A stretch of DNA of 64,000 nucleotides from Mycobacterium heckeshornense. GTDB lineage: Bacteria; Actinomycetota; Actinomycetes; Mycobacteriales; Mycobacteriaceae. The translations under genes and the position numbers were made by a program. Below are positions 26,734 to 35,606 of this stretch, piece after piece. Where the stretch lies: contig NZ_AP024237.1 of the NCBI RefSeq assembly GCF_016592155.1, positions 2,790,001 to 2,854,000 of the forward strand, given 5' to 3'. Position 1 is the first letter of the stretch. Each line of letters begins with the position of its first letter. The notes under the pieces were generated by a model. That model was given only the letters and a program-made list of their open reading frames with translations, did no database searches and had not been told where the DNA came from.

Positions 26734-27882
26734 TTGTTGCGGCGGCTCGTGACCTTCACCCCCGAACAGGAACAGTTCCGCTCGCTTGTCCGCGGCTTCT
26801 ACCACCGCGAGATTGTGCCCGAGTACCCGCAGTGGGAGCTCACCGGCGCACCGCCGCGACACTTCTGGAAGCGCGCCGGGGAGCTCGGGCTGCTGGGCGT
26901 GACCGCACCCGAGGAATACGGCGGGGGCGGCATGACGAGCTTCTTGTTCAATGCGATCATGACCGAGGAGGCACAGTTCGCTGGCCTGGCACTCGGTGGG
27001 CTGTGCGTGCACACCGATATCTGCATGCCCTACTTCCTCGGGCTGACAACGGAGGACCAACGGGCGAGGTGGGTGCCGCGTCTGGTGAGCGGCGAGGCCG
27101 TCGCGGCGCTTGCGATGTCTGAGCCGGGAGCGGGTTCAGACGTCAAGGCCTTCACGACGCGAGCCGTGCGCGACGGCGACTCCTACCTCGTCACAAGCAC
27201 GAAGACGTTCATCTCCAACGGGTCGGCGGCCGACCTCATCGTCACCGCAGTCAAGACCGACCCGGACGCGGGACGCGATGGGCTAAGTCTGCTGGTGATC
27301 GAAGGCGACTCCCCCGGCCTGGCCCGGGGTACCAACATGGACAAAATCGGGCTCAAGGCGCAGGACTTGTGCGACCTTTACTTCGACAACGTGCGGGTAC
27401 CCGTCGCAAACCGTCTTGGCGAGGAGGGCGACGGGTTCGGTCAGCTTACCGCCAATCTAGGGCAGGAAAGACTGTCGATCGCCGTCAACAGCCAGGCCGC
27501 CGCGGAGGCGGCTATCCGCACGACACTGGACTACGTGTCCAACCGGACCGCCTTCGGGACAGCGGTGTCCGGGTTCCAGAACACCAAGTTCGAGCTGGCG
27601 GCGTGCCGCGCCGAGACCGATGCCGGCCAGGCCCTTCTCGACAACGCGCTGCTCGCTCACGAGGCGGGCGCACTCACTCCGGCCGACGCCGCGGTGGTCA
27701 AGCTCTACTGCACCGAACTGCAGGGCCGGGTCGTCGACCGCTGTCTGCAGCTGCACGGCGGATATGGCTACATGCTCCAATATCCGATCGCGAAGGCGTA
27801 CGTCGACGCCCGGGTCTCACGCATTTACGCTGGCTCGAACGAAGTCATGAAGGTGATTATCGCCAGGAACATGGGCCTGTGA
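26734..27882 (+). CDS. Acyl-CoA dehydrogenase (FadE family)
   Basis: The ~380-residue protein is a canonical, complete acyl-CoA dehydrogenase: LGLLGVTAPEEYGGGGMTSFLF, the flavin motif LAMSEPGAGSDVKAFTTRAV, FISNGSAADLIVTAVKTD, and the C-terminal YVSNRTAFGTAVSGFQNTKFELA and LQLHGGYGYMLQYPIAKAYVDARVSRIYAGSNEVMKVIIARNMGL. The last segment carries the IYxGSxE pattern of catalytically competent medium/short-chain enzymes. AGGAG at 26726 is close to TTG codons at 26734 and 26737 and also before a GTG at 26749 (MTFTPEQEQF), so the exact start is uncertain by up to five codons. A thiolase begins 50 bases downstream but is truncated by an IS. Confidence 0.92.
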   Translation: MLRRLVTFTPEQEQFRSLVRGFYHREIVPEYPQWELTGAPPRHFWKRAGELGLLGVTAPEEYGGGGMTSFLFNAIMTEEAQFAGLALGGLCVHTDICMPYFLGLTTEDQRARWVPRLVSGEAVAALAMSEPGAGSDVKAFTTRAVRDGDSYLVTSTKTFISNGSAADLIVTAVKTDPDAGRDGLSLLVIEGDSPGLARGTNMDKIGLKAQDLCDLYFDNVRVPVANRLGEEGDGFGQLTANLGQERLSIAVNSQAAAEAAIRTTLDYVSNRTAFGTAVSGFQNTKFELAACRAETDAGQALLDNALLAHEAGALTPADAAVVKLYCTELQGRVVDRCLQLHGGYGYMLQYPIAKAYVDARVSRIYAGSNEVMKVIIARNMGL

Positions 27883-27931
27883 ATCTTCCAGTGTTTGGCG
27901 TCACCAATGACCATATTGTAGTGTCCTGTTT

Positions 27932-28045
27932 ATGCGTGACGCCGTCGTTGTCGAAGCCGTCCGGTCCCCACTGGGCAAGCGTGGCGGCGCACTGGCTACA
28001 GTACACCCCGCCGACCTCGGCGCCCAGACGCTGACCCGCGGTGCG
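27932..28045 (+). pseudogene. 5' fragment of a thiolase gene truncated by an IS630 element
   Basis: From the ATG at 27932 the frame reads MRDAVVVEAVRSPLGKRGG and on to HPADLGAQTLTRG, the standard thiolase N-terminus. It then runs into the antisense of an IS630-type transposase. About 38 codons survive of ~390. It followed the acyl-CoA dehydrogenase in an apparent beta-oxidation pair. Confidence 0.8.
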
Positions 28046-28887
28046 ACGAGCCGTTGTCGACGATCCAGAACACCCGCTCGGCCGAGGCGTAGGGCTCCTG
28101 GGTCATGACCTGGGTGACAAGGCGGCCGAATAGTTCGATGCCGGTGGTGTCTTGGCAGCGGCCGAAGACTGTGCCGCGGTGCACGTCGTAGGCGGCCAGA
28201 TAGGCCAGCGTGCCGCCGCGATCGTAGTCGTGGTTGACCCGCGTCGCCCGCGCCACACCGGGTGGCAGTGTGGGATGGCAGCGGCAACGGGCCTGGATGG
28301 ACGTCTTCTCGTCGGCGGAGATCACATAATCGTTGGAACCCAGCGGCTTTCCCTCCCACTTTCGGTCGTAGAGGTCGAGTACTCGCTGCGCTTTGACGGC
28401 GAAGTCGGGATCGGTGATGAAGATTCACGACCGGTATTGCCAGGGCTTGAGCGCGTCCTCGGGCAGCCATCGGCCGACCGTGGGCGCTGAGATCGACTCG
28501 CAGATCCCGTTGGCGACGGCATGGCCTGCCAGTTTCGGACACGACCAGCGTGAGAGCGGCACCCCGGCATCAGCTGGTGGGATACACGCGGCCGCCTTGA
28601 TCTGCGCGACCCGCACCGCGGTGAACACCGGCGGGCGCCCGCATCGTTTCGCGTCGCCCAGCGAGGCCACCCCCGGTGCCGCGAACCACCGGCGCCGCCA
28701 TTTGCCCACGGTGTCCTCACACACCCGCAGCGACACAGCAATCATCTCGTCGGGGGTTCTGTCGGCCGCGGCGAGGACGGTCTTGGCCCGCCGTGACCAG
28801 GCGTTGCTCGGTGCGTCCGGTCCGCACCAGGCGGCGCAGTTGGCGGCGCTGCGACCCGGTCAACGTGATCCGGTCGGCGGGCGGCAT
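28046..28887 (-). pseudogene. IS630-family transposase, frameshifted, with nonsense codon and lost 3' end
   Basis: The minus strand encodes MPPADRITLTGSQRRQLRRL, a helix-turn-helix region (DEMIAVSLRVCEDTVGKWRRRWFAAPG) in another frame, and then a DDE domain beginning YVISADEKTSIQARCRCHP and continuing GTLAYLAAYDVHRGTVFG to ERVFWIVDNGSSHRG. A one-base deletion near 28790 separates the first two parts. A TGA replaces the expected Trp in WQYRSWIFITDPDF near 28427. The final ~80 residues with the last acidic residue are missing where the thiolase fragment begins, so the element is dead. Its right end abuts the hypothetical gene at 28893. Confidence 0.85.
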
Positions 28888-28892
28888 GGCAG

Positions 28893-29365
28893 GTGACTCC
28901 ACGAGGCGACGATGACAAATCAATAACACTGGTCATTTCAGCCTCACCCATCACACCTGGTTCGTTGCCCAGCGACACGCGGTCGGGCACGATCACTGAC
29001 CATGGCCGCACCCCCGCATCGACGAAAACCTCCCTGCAACAACGCCTGTCCGCCCATGCACAGCAACGATGGCCCCAGCTCGACAATGTCGACGTGCGTT
29101 TCCGCGGTGCTTTCGCCTACGTCGCCGCCCGCCTCTGCGACGGTGATCGCATACCACTGATGCGGCTGCGTTACGGCGGATCCGCCGCCCGCTGGGGCTT
29201 CGCGATCTATCTGGCCAGCAAGAACGGCTACCAAGACTCGGTACTGCCCACCGGCCACACAGCAGGCCCACCCGAAGACGCTCTCGACACCGCCTGTGGC
29301 CTCTACCTGGGTGACCCGACCGCGTGGTTACGAACCCCAACGAATTTACGAGCGGAACCACTAAG
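28893..29365 (+). CDS. Conserved hypothetical protein, 3' end displaced by IS elements
   Basis: The conserved-looking part begins near SLQQRLSAHAQQRWPQLDNV and contains RFRGAFAYVAARL, IPLMRLRYGGSAARWGFAIYLASKNGYQDSVLP and PEDALDTACGLYLGDPTAW. I recognise this as a small actinobacterial protein often found near mobile elements, but its function is not known to me. The exact start is unclear because the first ~40 codons may be chance read-through. The natural end may be close to DPTAW; the frame now runs on to the insertion point of an IS1634-type element. The sequence before insertion, restored across the IS stack, continues at 37903. Confidence 0.55.
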
Positions 29366-31331
29366 CCGAAGTTCCCCCCTTCTGAGAGGGGGCTGATTTC
29401 CTTTCTGCTTTGTGAGCAGGTGTTTCAGTGTTCATGTGCCGGCAAGGCGTAATCATGTATTCGCAAGACTTGTTCGGCGTGTCATTTTCTAAATTCGCTA
29501 CTCTCGTACTGCTGTTGTGCTAGAAAGTAATCATGTACGTGACGCGGGTGCCCAACCGTGGATCACCGCCGGCGGTGCTGTTGCGCGAAAGTTACCGCGA
29601 GAACGGCAAGGTGAAAACCCGCACGCTGGCCAACCTGTCGCGCTGGCCCGAGCACAAGGTGGACAAACTGCAGCGCGCGCTCAAGGGCCTGCCGGGGACG
29701 GGCGATCTGGCCGGGGCGTTTGACATCACCCGCAGCCTGCCGCACGGGCATGTGGCCGCGGTGTTGGGCACCGCCGCCAAGCTGGGCATGGCCGAGCTGA
29801 TCGACCCCGCCCCGTCGCGTAACCGGGACTTGGTGTGCGCCATGCTGGCCGCGTCGGTGATCGAGCCGGGCTCCAAGCTGGCGATGGCGCGCGGGCTGCG
29901 CATCGAGACCGCCACCAGCACCCTGGGTGCGGTGCTGGGCGTGGCGGGTGCCGATGAGGATGACCTGTATGACGCGATGGACTGGGTGGTCGAGCGCCAG
30001 GATGCCATCGAAAACTCGTTGGCCGCACGGCATCTGGCCAACGGAACCCTGGTGCTCTATGACGTGTCCTCGGCGGCGTTCGAGGGCCACACCTGCCCGT
30101 TAGGGAAAATCGGGCATGCCCGCGACGGGGTCAAAGGCCGGTTGCAGATCGTCTACGGGCTGCTGTGCTCACCAGCCGGGGTGCCGATCGCCATTGAGGT
30201 GTTCGACGGCAACACCGCCGACCCGAAAACCCTGGGCGCCCAGATCACCAAGCTCAAGACCCGGTTCGGGCTGACCACCATCGCCCTGGTGGGGGATCGG
30301 GGCATGCTCACCAGCGCGCGCATCCGCGACGAGCTGCACCCGGCGCAGTTGGATTGGATCAGCGCGCTGCGCGCCCCGCAGATCAAGGCATTGGTCGACG
30401 ACGGGGCGCTGCAGCTGTCGCTGTTCGACGAGCAGAACCTGTTCGAGATCACCCACCCCGACTACCCCGGCGAGCGGCTGGTGTGCTGCCACAACCCCGC
30501 CCTGGCTGATGAGCGTGCCCGCAAACGCGGCGAGCTGCTGGCGGCCACCGAACACGAACTACAGACCATCGCCGAGGCCACCCGCCGCGCCAAACGACCA
30601 CTACGCGGGCGGGACAAGATCGCGCTGCGGGTGGGCAAGGTGCGCAACAAGTTCAAGATGGCCAAGCATTTTGACCTGCAAATCACCGACGAAGCGTTCA
30701 GTTTCTCCCGCAACCAGGACGCCATCGCCGCCGAGGCCGCCCTCGACGGCATCTACGTGCTCCGCACCAGCCTGCCCGACCAGACACTGCAGCGCGACGA
30801 GGTCGTGCTGCGCTACAAGGACCTCGCCGACGTCGAACGGTTCTTCCGCACCCTCAACACCGAACTGGACGTGCGACCCATCCGGCACCGCCTCGCCGAT
30901 CGGGTGCGCGCGCACATGCTCCTACGGATGCTGTCCTACTACATCAGCTGGCACATGAAACAAGCCCTCGCACCAATCCTTTTCCAGGACAACGACAAAC
31001 CCGCCGCCGCCGCCAAACGTGCCGACCCCGTCGCTCCCGCCCAACGCTCCGATCAAGCGCTGGCCAAGGCAGCGCGCAAACGCACCGAAAACGACTACCC
31101 GGTGCACAGCTTCACCAGCCTGCTCGCCGACCTGGCCACCATCTGCGCCAACCACATCCAGCCCACCGACGACCTGCCGGCATTCACCAAGATCACCAAC
31201 CCCACCCCACTACAGCGGCGAGCCTTCGAACTACTCGGCGTCTCACACCGCCACGGACTCGCGTAGTCAGCACACCAACACAAAACCCCAGCTCAACCCA
31301 CTAAACCGCTCCACACCAGGGGGAACTTCGG
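29366..31331 (+). mobile_element. IS1634-family element, copy 1 (1966 bp)
   Basis: Terminal inverted repeats are CCGAAGTTCCCCC at 29366 and its complement ending at 31331. The sequence CTAAG flanks both ends (29361-29365, 31333-31337), as a short target duplication. It lies immediately against the left end of the IS1380 element. A CCCCCTTCTGAGAGGGGG hairpin just inside the left end could block read-through. A second copy differing by very few bases is at 55165. Confidence 0.88.
29533..31266 (+). CDS. IS1634-family transposase (577 aa), intact, copy 1
   Basis: The 577-residue protein begins MYVTRVPNRGSPPAVLLRESY and has the DDE segments of IS4/IS1634-type transposases. The first aspartate is in LVLYDVSSAAFEGHTCPLG, the second in TIALVGDRGMLTSARIRDEL, and the glutamate region in YKDLADVERFFRTLNTELDVRPIRHRLADRVRAHMLLRML. 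No stop or frameshift is present, so the element may be active. The promoter and ribosome site must lie in the 167-base leader. The only protein difference I see from copy 2 is Thr versus Arg in the LPG(T/R)GD segment near residue 57. Confidence 0.93.
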   Translation: MYVTRVPNRGSPPAVLLRESYRENGKVKTRTLANLSRWPEHKVDKLQRALKGLPGTGDLAGAFDITRSLPHGHVAAVLGTAAKLGMAELIDPAPSRNRDLVCAMLAASVIEPGSKLAMARGLRIETATSTLGAVLGVAGADEDDLYDAMDWVVERQDAIENSLAARHLANGTLVLYDVSSAAFEGHTCPLGKIGHARDGVKGRLQIVYGLLCSPAGVPIAIEVFDGNTADPKTLGAQITKLKTRFGLTTIALVGDRGMLTSARIRDELHPAQLDWISALRAPQIKALVDDGALQLSLFDEQNLFEITHPDYPGERLVCCHNPALADERARKRGELLAATEHELQTIAEATRRAKRPLRGRDKIALRVGKVRNKFKMAKHFDLQITDEAFSFSRNQDAIAAEAALDGIYVLRTSLPDQTLQRDEVVLRYKDLADVERFFRTLNTELDVRPIRHRLADRVRAHMLLRMLSYYISWHMKQALAPILFQDNDKPAAAAKRADPVAPAQRSDQALAKAARKRTENDYPVHSFTSLLADLATICANHIQPTDDLPAFTKITNPTPLQRRAFELLGVSHRHGLA

Positions 31332-31456
31332 ACTAAGCCTTAATCCACCGACGGAATTCTTGCCGTGAGTGTGTCGTAACAGCAGAAGTGCCCTTTGACC
31401 TGGGATTATCGGAGTTGCTGACCCTCTGATGACCCAGAAGAAAGGGCACCTCGTAA

Positions 31457-31906
31457 ATGCGATTGTTGCATGCTGCGGGCAAGACTCGCGCCAGCTTCGA
31501 TGACCCGAATCTCGTGTCGCATGCCGGGCTGGTGCCCGCGATGCGGCTGGCCGAGCTGGTTGGGCTGGAAAAGCTTGCCGCCCATCATGTTCGGCTCGAC
31601 GCCGAGGTGGGCGCCAACGCGGGTGTGAAGGTCGGTTCGCTGATCGCGGGGATGATCGCCGGTGCCGATGACATTGACGGGATGGAGCTGCTTCGCCACG
31701 GTGCGATCCCGGGCACCTTCGGTGGGATCCGCGCCCCGTCCACGCTGGGGTCGTTTCTGCGTGCGTTTAACCACGGCAATGTGCGCCAGCTGGCCGCGGT
31801 GCACCGCCGTGTAGTCGCCGAACTCGCCAAGCATGCCCCGCTGCTGGCCGGTGGCGAAGAGCTGGCGTTCATCGACCTAGATTCGACCCAGAAGCGGGTG
31901 TATGGG
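31457..31906 (+). pseudogene. IS1380-family transposase, fragment 1 of 3
   Basis: The frame opens MRLLHAAGKTRASFDDPNLV and continues VGSLIAGMIAGADDIDGMELLRHGAIPGTFGGIRAPSTLGSFLRAF, a typical IS1380 N-terminal region. It ends in EELAFIDLDSTQKRVYG, where the IDLD motif holds the first catalytic aspartate. The IS256 element follows directly. Fragment 2 resumes at 34878 with the duplicated GGGTGTATGGG. Confidence 0.88.
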
Positions 31907-31982
31907 GCGTGTCATTCCATCTGTGTAAGTCCGGGGTGGTCCATCATCGGACCGCCGTTCGGGCGGACAGAAGGAGTGTTTT

Positions 31983-32808
31983 GTGACGAAGCTCATGGAG
32001 TCGGCGGGCAAGGAGATGTCGGCGGCTCGCCGGCTGGCGGAGACGTTTTCGGCCGAGACCCTGGATTCGCTGATCAAGGACGCGGTGAAATCGGGGACCC
32101 CGATCGACGGGGCGGACGGTTTGCTGACCGAGTTGACCAAGGCGGTGCTCGAGCGGGCCTTGCAGACCGAAATGACCCACCATTTGGGGTATGAATCCGG
32201 TGACCCGGCCGGCCGCGGGTCGGGCAATTCTCGCAATGGGTCTTCACCGAAGACGGTGACCACGGTCAACGGCCCGGTGGATATCGCGGTGCCGCGCGAC
32301 CGCAACGGCACTTTTGAGCCGGTGATCGTGCCCAAAAGGGCGCGCCGGCTGGGCAACATCAATTCGGTGGTGCTGTCGCTGTATTCGCGCGGCATGACCA
32401 CCCGCGATATCGAGGCACATCTGGCCGAGGTGTACGGAGCCAAGGTGTCACGAGAATTGATCTCCAATATCACCGAGGTGGTGGTCGATGAGATCAAGGC
32501 CTGGCAATCGCGCCCACTCGATGAGGTCTACCCGATCCTGTATATCGACGGGCTGCGGCTGCGCATCGCCGACAACGGGGTGGTGGGCACCAAGGTGGCC
32601 TATCTGGCCATCGGCGTGGACCTCGACGGGCGTAAACACGCCCTGGGCTGCTGGATCCAAGACAGCGAGGGCGCACGGTTTTGGCAGAAGGTCATCATCG
32701 ACCTGCGCAACCGCGGAGTACGCGACATCCTCATCGCCTGCTGCGACGGGCTGACCGGCTTGCCTGATGCGATCCGCTCGATCTTCCCCGATACCGTGAT
32801 CCAAACCT
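31983..32808 (+). pseudogene. IS256-family transposase type A, 5' part, interrupted by IS110
   Basis: The frame starts MTKLMESAGKEMSAARRLAE and has the mutator-type signature region ALQTEMTHHLGYESGDPAGRGSGNSRNG, then the first catalytic aspartate in YPILYIDGLRLRI, and the second in DILIACCDGLTGLPDAI. It breaks after FPDTVIQT, exactly where CVVHVIRNAMRF resumes at 34362 beyond the IS110 element. The frame remains open into the IS110 left end up to 33023, but that tail is not transposase. The protein is inactive unless the IS110 element leaves. Confidence 0.9.
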
Positions 32809-33053
32809 CATCTATTAACAATGGATCGGCCGGGATGGTCTCGGCGTTCACCTGCACCACCACGGGCAGGGCCCACGCAAACGCGTCACCTTCGAGGTCC
32901 ACATGCAGACCTGTCCGCCCGTGGTGGCTGCGGGGCGTGGACCGGCCAGCGAGAGCAGCGCCACCGCTGTGGGCGGTGAGTGCCGAGATGAGGTTCCGGG
33001 CAGGCCTCGCGATCGCAGGGTGAACCTTTCACATTGAAAGGGATCCAAGTGCA
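32809..33053 (+). ncRNA. Candidate bridge RNA (seekRNA) region of the IS110 element
   Basis: IS110-group elements encode a structured guide RNA in the non-coding end upstream of the recombinase gene. Here 245 bases lie between the left boundary and the ATG at 33054, kept without visible change in copy 2 (53525-53769). I did not fold it, so loop positions are not assigned. The call rests on family knowledge and position only. Confidence 0.4.
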
Positions 33054-34274
33054 ATGAATCAGAGTACTCTGCAACGGCCGAACAGCTTCTGGTGTGGGAT
33101 CGACTGGGGCGGGCGCTTCCATCACCTGTGTGTGCTGGATGGCACCGGCCAGCAGCTGCTCAGTCGCAAGGTCGCTCACACCGTCGATGGTCTGGCCGTC
33201 CTGGTCGGGTTGATTGCTTCGTTCACCGGTGCGGTCCGGATCGCGATCGAGCGGGCCGAAGGGCTACTGGTCGAATATCTCCAGCACCACTGCGATGCCG
33301 AAATTTATTGCGTGTCACCGAAAATCTCGGCGCGAGCACGCGAACGCTATCGGATGGCGGCCGCCAAGTCCGACGAATTCGATGCCTATGTGTTGGCCGA
33401 TACGTTGCGTCACCAGTATGCCCAGTGGCGGCCGTTGGCCGTTCCGTCGCCGCTTCTAGCGGAGCTGACCGCAGTGAGCCGCGATCGTCAACGCATCCTG
33501 GATATGCAGGTGGACACCGAGAATCGACTGCGGTCAATCTTGGATGCCTATCATCCGTGCCCGTTGCACCTGTTTTCTGCACTGGACCGGGACATCACCC
33601 TGTCCTTCATCCGCAGCTATCCCACTCCCGTGCAGGCGGGCCGGATCACCGCTGCGCGGATGGGCGCGTTCACGTCCCGGCACGGCTACAGTGGCCGGCA
33701 CAAACCCGAGACACTTGTCGCCCGGATGCAGCCGCATCTGCTATCGGCGAGCGACGGCACCGTTGCTGGCAAAGCGTTGGCGGCCAAAGCATTCACCGAA
33801 CAACTGGCTCTACTCAACACCCATTTGCGAGCCCATGACAAACGACTGGGCGAACTGCTTGAGGCGCACCCGGACACCCCGATCTTCACCAGTTTCCCCG
33901 GCATCGGACCGGTCACCGCCGCCGTGTTGATCTCCGAAATGGGTGAGGAGCGCAGTCGTTTTCCTTCGGCGCCGTCATTGTTGGCAGAGACCGGCTTGGC
34001 TCCGGTCACCAAGGTGTCCGGGCGCACACGTCAGGTTCGCTTCCGCTACGCCGCCAACCGGCGGATGCGGCACGCCATCGACTGGTGGATGTTCGTCGCC
34101 GTCCGTGAAGACCTCTGGTCGGCCGACATCTACCAACACGCCCGCGCCGCCGGCCACCCACACCATCGTGCCCTGCGTGGCCTGGGCGCCCGCTGGTGTC
34201 GCATCTTGTGGCGCTGCTGGCACGACCACAACCCCTACGACCCGGCCATCCACCACCGCGCCACCGCCGCCTAA
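33054..34274 (+). CDS. IS110-family transposase (DEDD recombinase), intact
   Basis: The 406-residue protein begins MNQSTLQRPNSFWCGIDWGG. The RuvC-like DEDD residues are visible: Asp in GIDWGG, Glu in RIAIERAEG, and two Asp in KSDEFDAYVLAD. A coiled-coil middle leads to the C-terminal Tnp20 domain with FPGIGPVTAAVLISEMG and LAETGLAPVTKVSGRTRQVRFRYAANRRMRHA, whose serine is the likely nucleophile. The ATG has a GAAAGGGAT upstream. The family inserts a circular double-stranded intermediate using a guide RNA. This copy is full length; copy 2 has a stop at the Trp codon after VREDL. Confidence 0.93.
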   Translation: MNQSTLQRPNSFWCGIDWGGRFHHLCVLDGTGQQLLSRKVAHTVDGLAVLVGLIASFTGAVRIAIERAEGLLVEYLQHHCDAEIYCVSPKISARARERYRMAAAKSDEFDAYVLADTLRHQYAQWRPLAVPSPLLAELTAVSRDRQRILDMQVDTENRLRSILDAYHPCPLHLFSALDRDITLSFIRSYPTPVQAGRITAARMGAFTSRHGYSGRHKPETLVARMQPHLLSASDGTVAGKALAAKAFTEQLALLNTHLRAHDKRLGELLEAHPDTPIFTSFPGIGPVTAAVLISEMGEERSRFPSAPSLLAETGLAPVTKVSGRTRQVRFRYAANRRMRHAIDWWMFVAVREDLWSADIYQHARAAGHPHHRALRGLGARWCRILWRCWHDHNPYDPAIHHRATAA

Positions 34275-34361
34275 CAACCCCACCCCGCCCCCGCGCTGAG
34301 CAAAGTCAGCCCGCCGCGGCGATCAATCATGCCCACGACCCGAGGTTGACAGCGGGAGTCT

Positions 34362-34822
34362 GCGTGGTGCATGTTATTCGCAATGCGATGCGGTTCGTGT
34401 CGTATAAGGACCGCCGCAAGGTCGCCTCGTCGATGCGGGCCATCTATTCGGCGCCCACCGTAGATGCCGCTGAGCTCGCGCTCAAAGAGTTTGACCGCGA
34501 TTTCGGTGCGCAATACCCCGGCGCGATCGACGTGTGGCGGGGCGCCTGGCCAGAGTTCATTGCCTTCCTGGATTACCCGGTGGAACTACGCAAGATCGTG
34601 TACACGACAAACGCGATCGAGTCCATCAATTTCCAGCTACGCAAAATCACCAAGAACCGCGGACATTTCCCGGACAAGGACTCTGCGATCAAGTTGCTGT
34701 ACTTGGGGTTGCGCAACATCTCCAGCCACAGAGGAGGCTATTCGGGGACGGGAACCTACAACTGGACTGTGGCGCTTAACACCCTGGCGAAACTGTTCCC
34801 TGGACGGATTCCGTTGTGTTAA
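34362..34822 (+). pseudogene. IS256-family transposase type A, 3' part
   Basis: The frame resumes CVVHVIRNAMRFVSYKDRRK and continues YPGAIDVWRGAWPEFIAFLDYPVELRKIVYTTNAIESINFQLRK. That TTNAIES stretch contains the catalytic glutamate of mutator-type transposases. It ends LAKLFPGRIPLC and a TAA at 34820-34822. Joined to 31983-32808 it makes one complete transposase. No independent start is needed or evident. Confidence 0.88.
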
Positions 34823-34877
34823 AATATAACTCGTTGTCAAGTCACCTCAGACTTACACAGAAATCATGACGGGCTCG

Positions 34878-35606
34878 GGGTGTATGGGCCCGACAAGCAG
34901 GGCGCGGCGTTCGGGCATGCCAAGATCGCGTCCAAATCGCTGACCGTGCGCGGGCTTAACGCGCTGATCGCCACCGTGTGTACCCCGCTGGCGGCGCCGG
35001 TGATCACCACGACGAGGCTGCGCGGCGGCAACGCCGCCTCTGCCCGCGGCGCAGCCACGCTGGTGGCCGAGGCGATCACCACCGCCCGTGCGGCGGGGAT
35101 CAGCGGGCTGATCGTGGTGCGCGGCGACTCGGCCTTCTACAGCGGGGCATTCGTGGCGGCCTGCCGCCGCAACGGGGCGCATTTCTCGGTCACCGTGCGC
35201 ATGGATCCCAAGATCCGCTGCACCATCGCCGACATCGACCAGACCGCCTGGATTCCCATCAACTACCCCAACGCAGTGTTCGATGAGAGCAGCGGGCAAT
35301 GGATTTCCGACGCCGAAATCGCCGAGATCCCCTACACCGCGTTCACCTCTACCCCAGCGCATGCCACCCACGGGCGGTTGATTGTGCGCCGGGTGCGCGA
35401 ACGTAACCCGCGCGCCGCCGCCGAAAACCAGGGTGAGCTGTTCGCCGCCTACCGCTATCACGCGGTCTTCACCGACAGCCCATTCGAACTGGTGCAGGCC
35501 GAATCCCAGCACCGTGGGCATGCCATCGTCGAACAGGTCTTCGCCGACCTGCTTGACGGGCCGTTGGCCCACCTACCGTCTGGCCGGTTTAACGCCAACG
35601 CTGCCT
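34878..35606 (+). pseudogene. IS1380-family transposase, fragment 2 of 3
   Basis: Resuming with VYGPDKQGAAFGHAKIASKS, this piece contains SGLIVVRGDSAFYSGAFVAACRRNGAHFSVTVRMDPKIR, whose GDS carries the second catalytic aspartate. It ends at HLPSGRFNANAA at the IS1634-type insertion. Its last 231 bases are repeated exactly at 37246-37476. Confidence 0.88.
35376..35606 (+). repeat. Left copy of a perfect 231-bp direct repeat
   Basis: This block recurs at 37246-37476 without a mismatch that I can find. The two copies flank the IS1634-type element at 35607-37245 exactly. Both lie in the same IS1380 transposase frame, so this is a target duplication made on insertion and not an older repeat. Confidence 0.93.

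Larger units (their letters stand above)
32809..34361 (+). mobile_element. IS110-family element, copy 1 (~1553 bp)
   Basis: The boundaries come from reconstructing the host IS256 frame: codons CAA ACC then TGC GTG. The dinucleotide CT is present at both junctions (32807-32808 and 34360-34361), as expected for an IS110-type core. There are no inverted repeats, also normal for this family. A 245-base non-coding left end precedes the transposase. Confidence 0.85.
31907..34877 (+). mobile_element. IS256-family element type A, copy 1, carrying an IS110 element
   Basis: The inner parts of the ends form an inverted repeat: GTCATTCCATCTGTGTAAG on the left and the complement of GTCATGATTTCTGTGTAAG on the right. 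GGGTGTATGGG occurs on both sides (31896-31906, 34878-34888), covering the 8-9 bp duplication usual for the family. The right terminus GGGCTCG is confirmed by copy 2, where different sequence follows it. Confidence 0.85.

Noticed and set aside
31983..33023. 346-residue frame reading from IS256 into the IS110 left end
   Set aside because: The last ~70 residues are the non-coding IS110 end read by chance; the true transposase continues at 34362.
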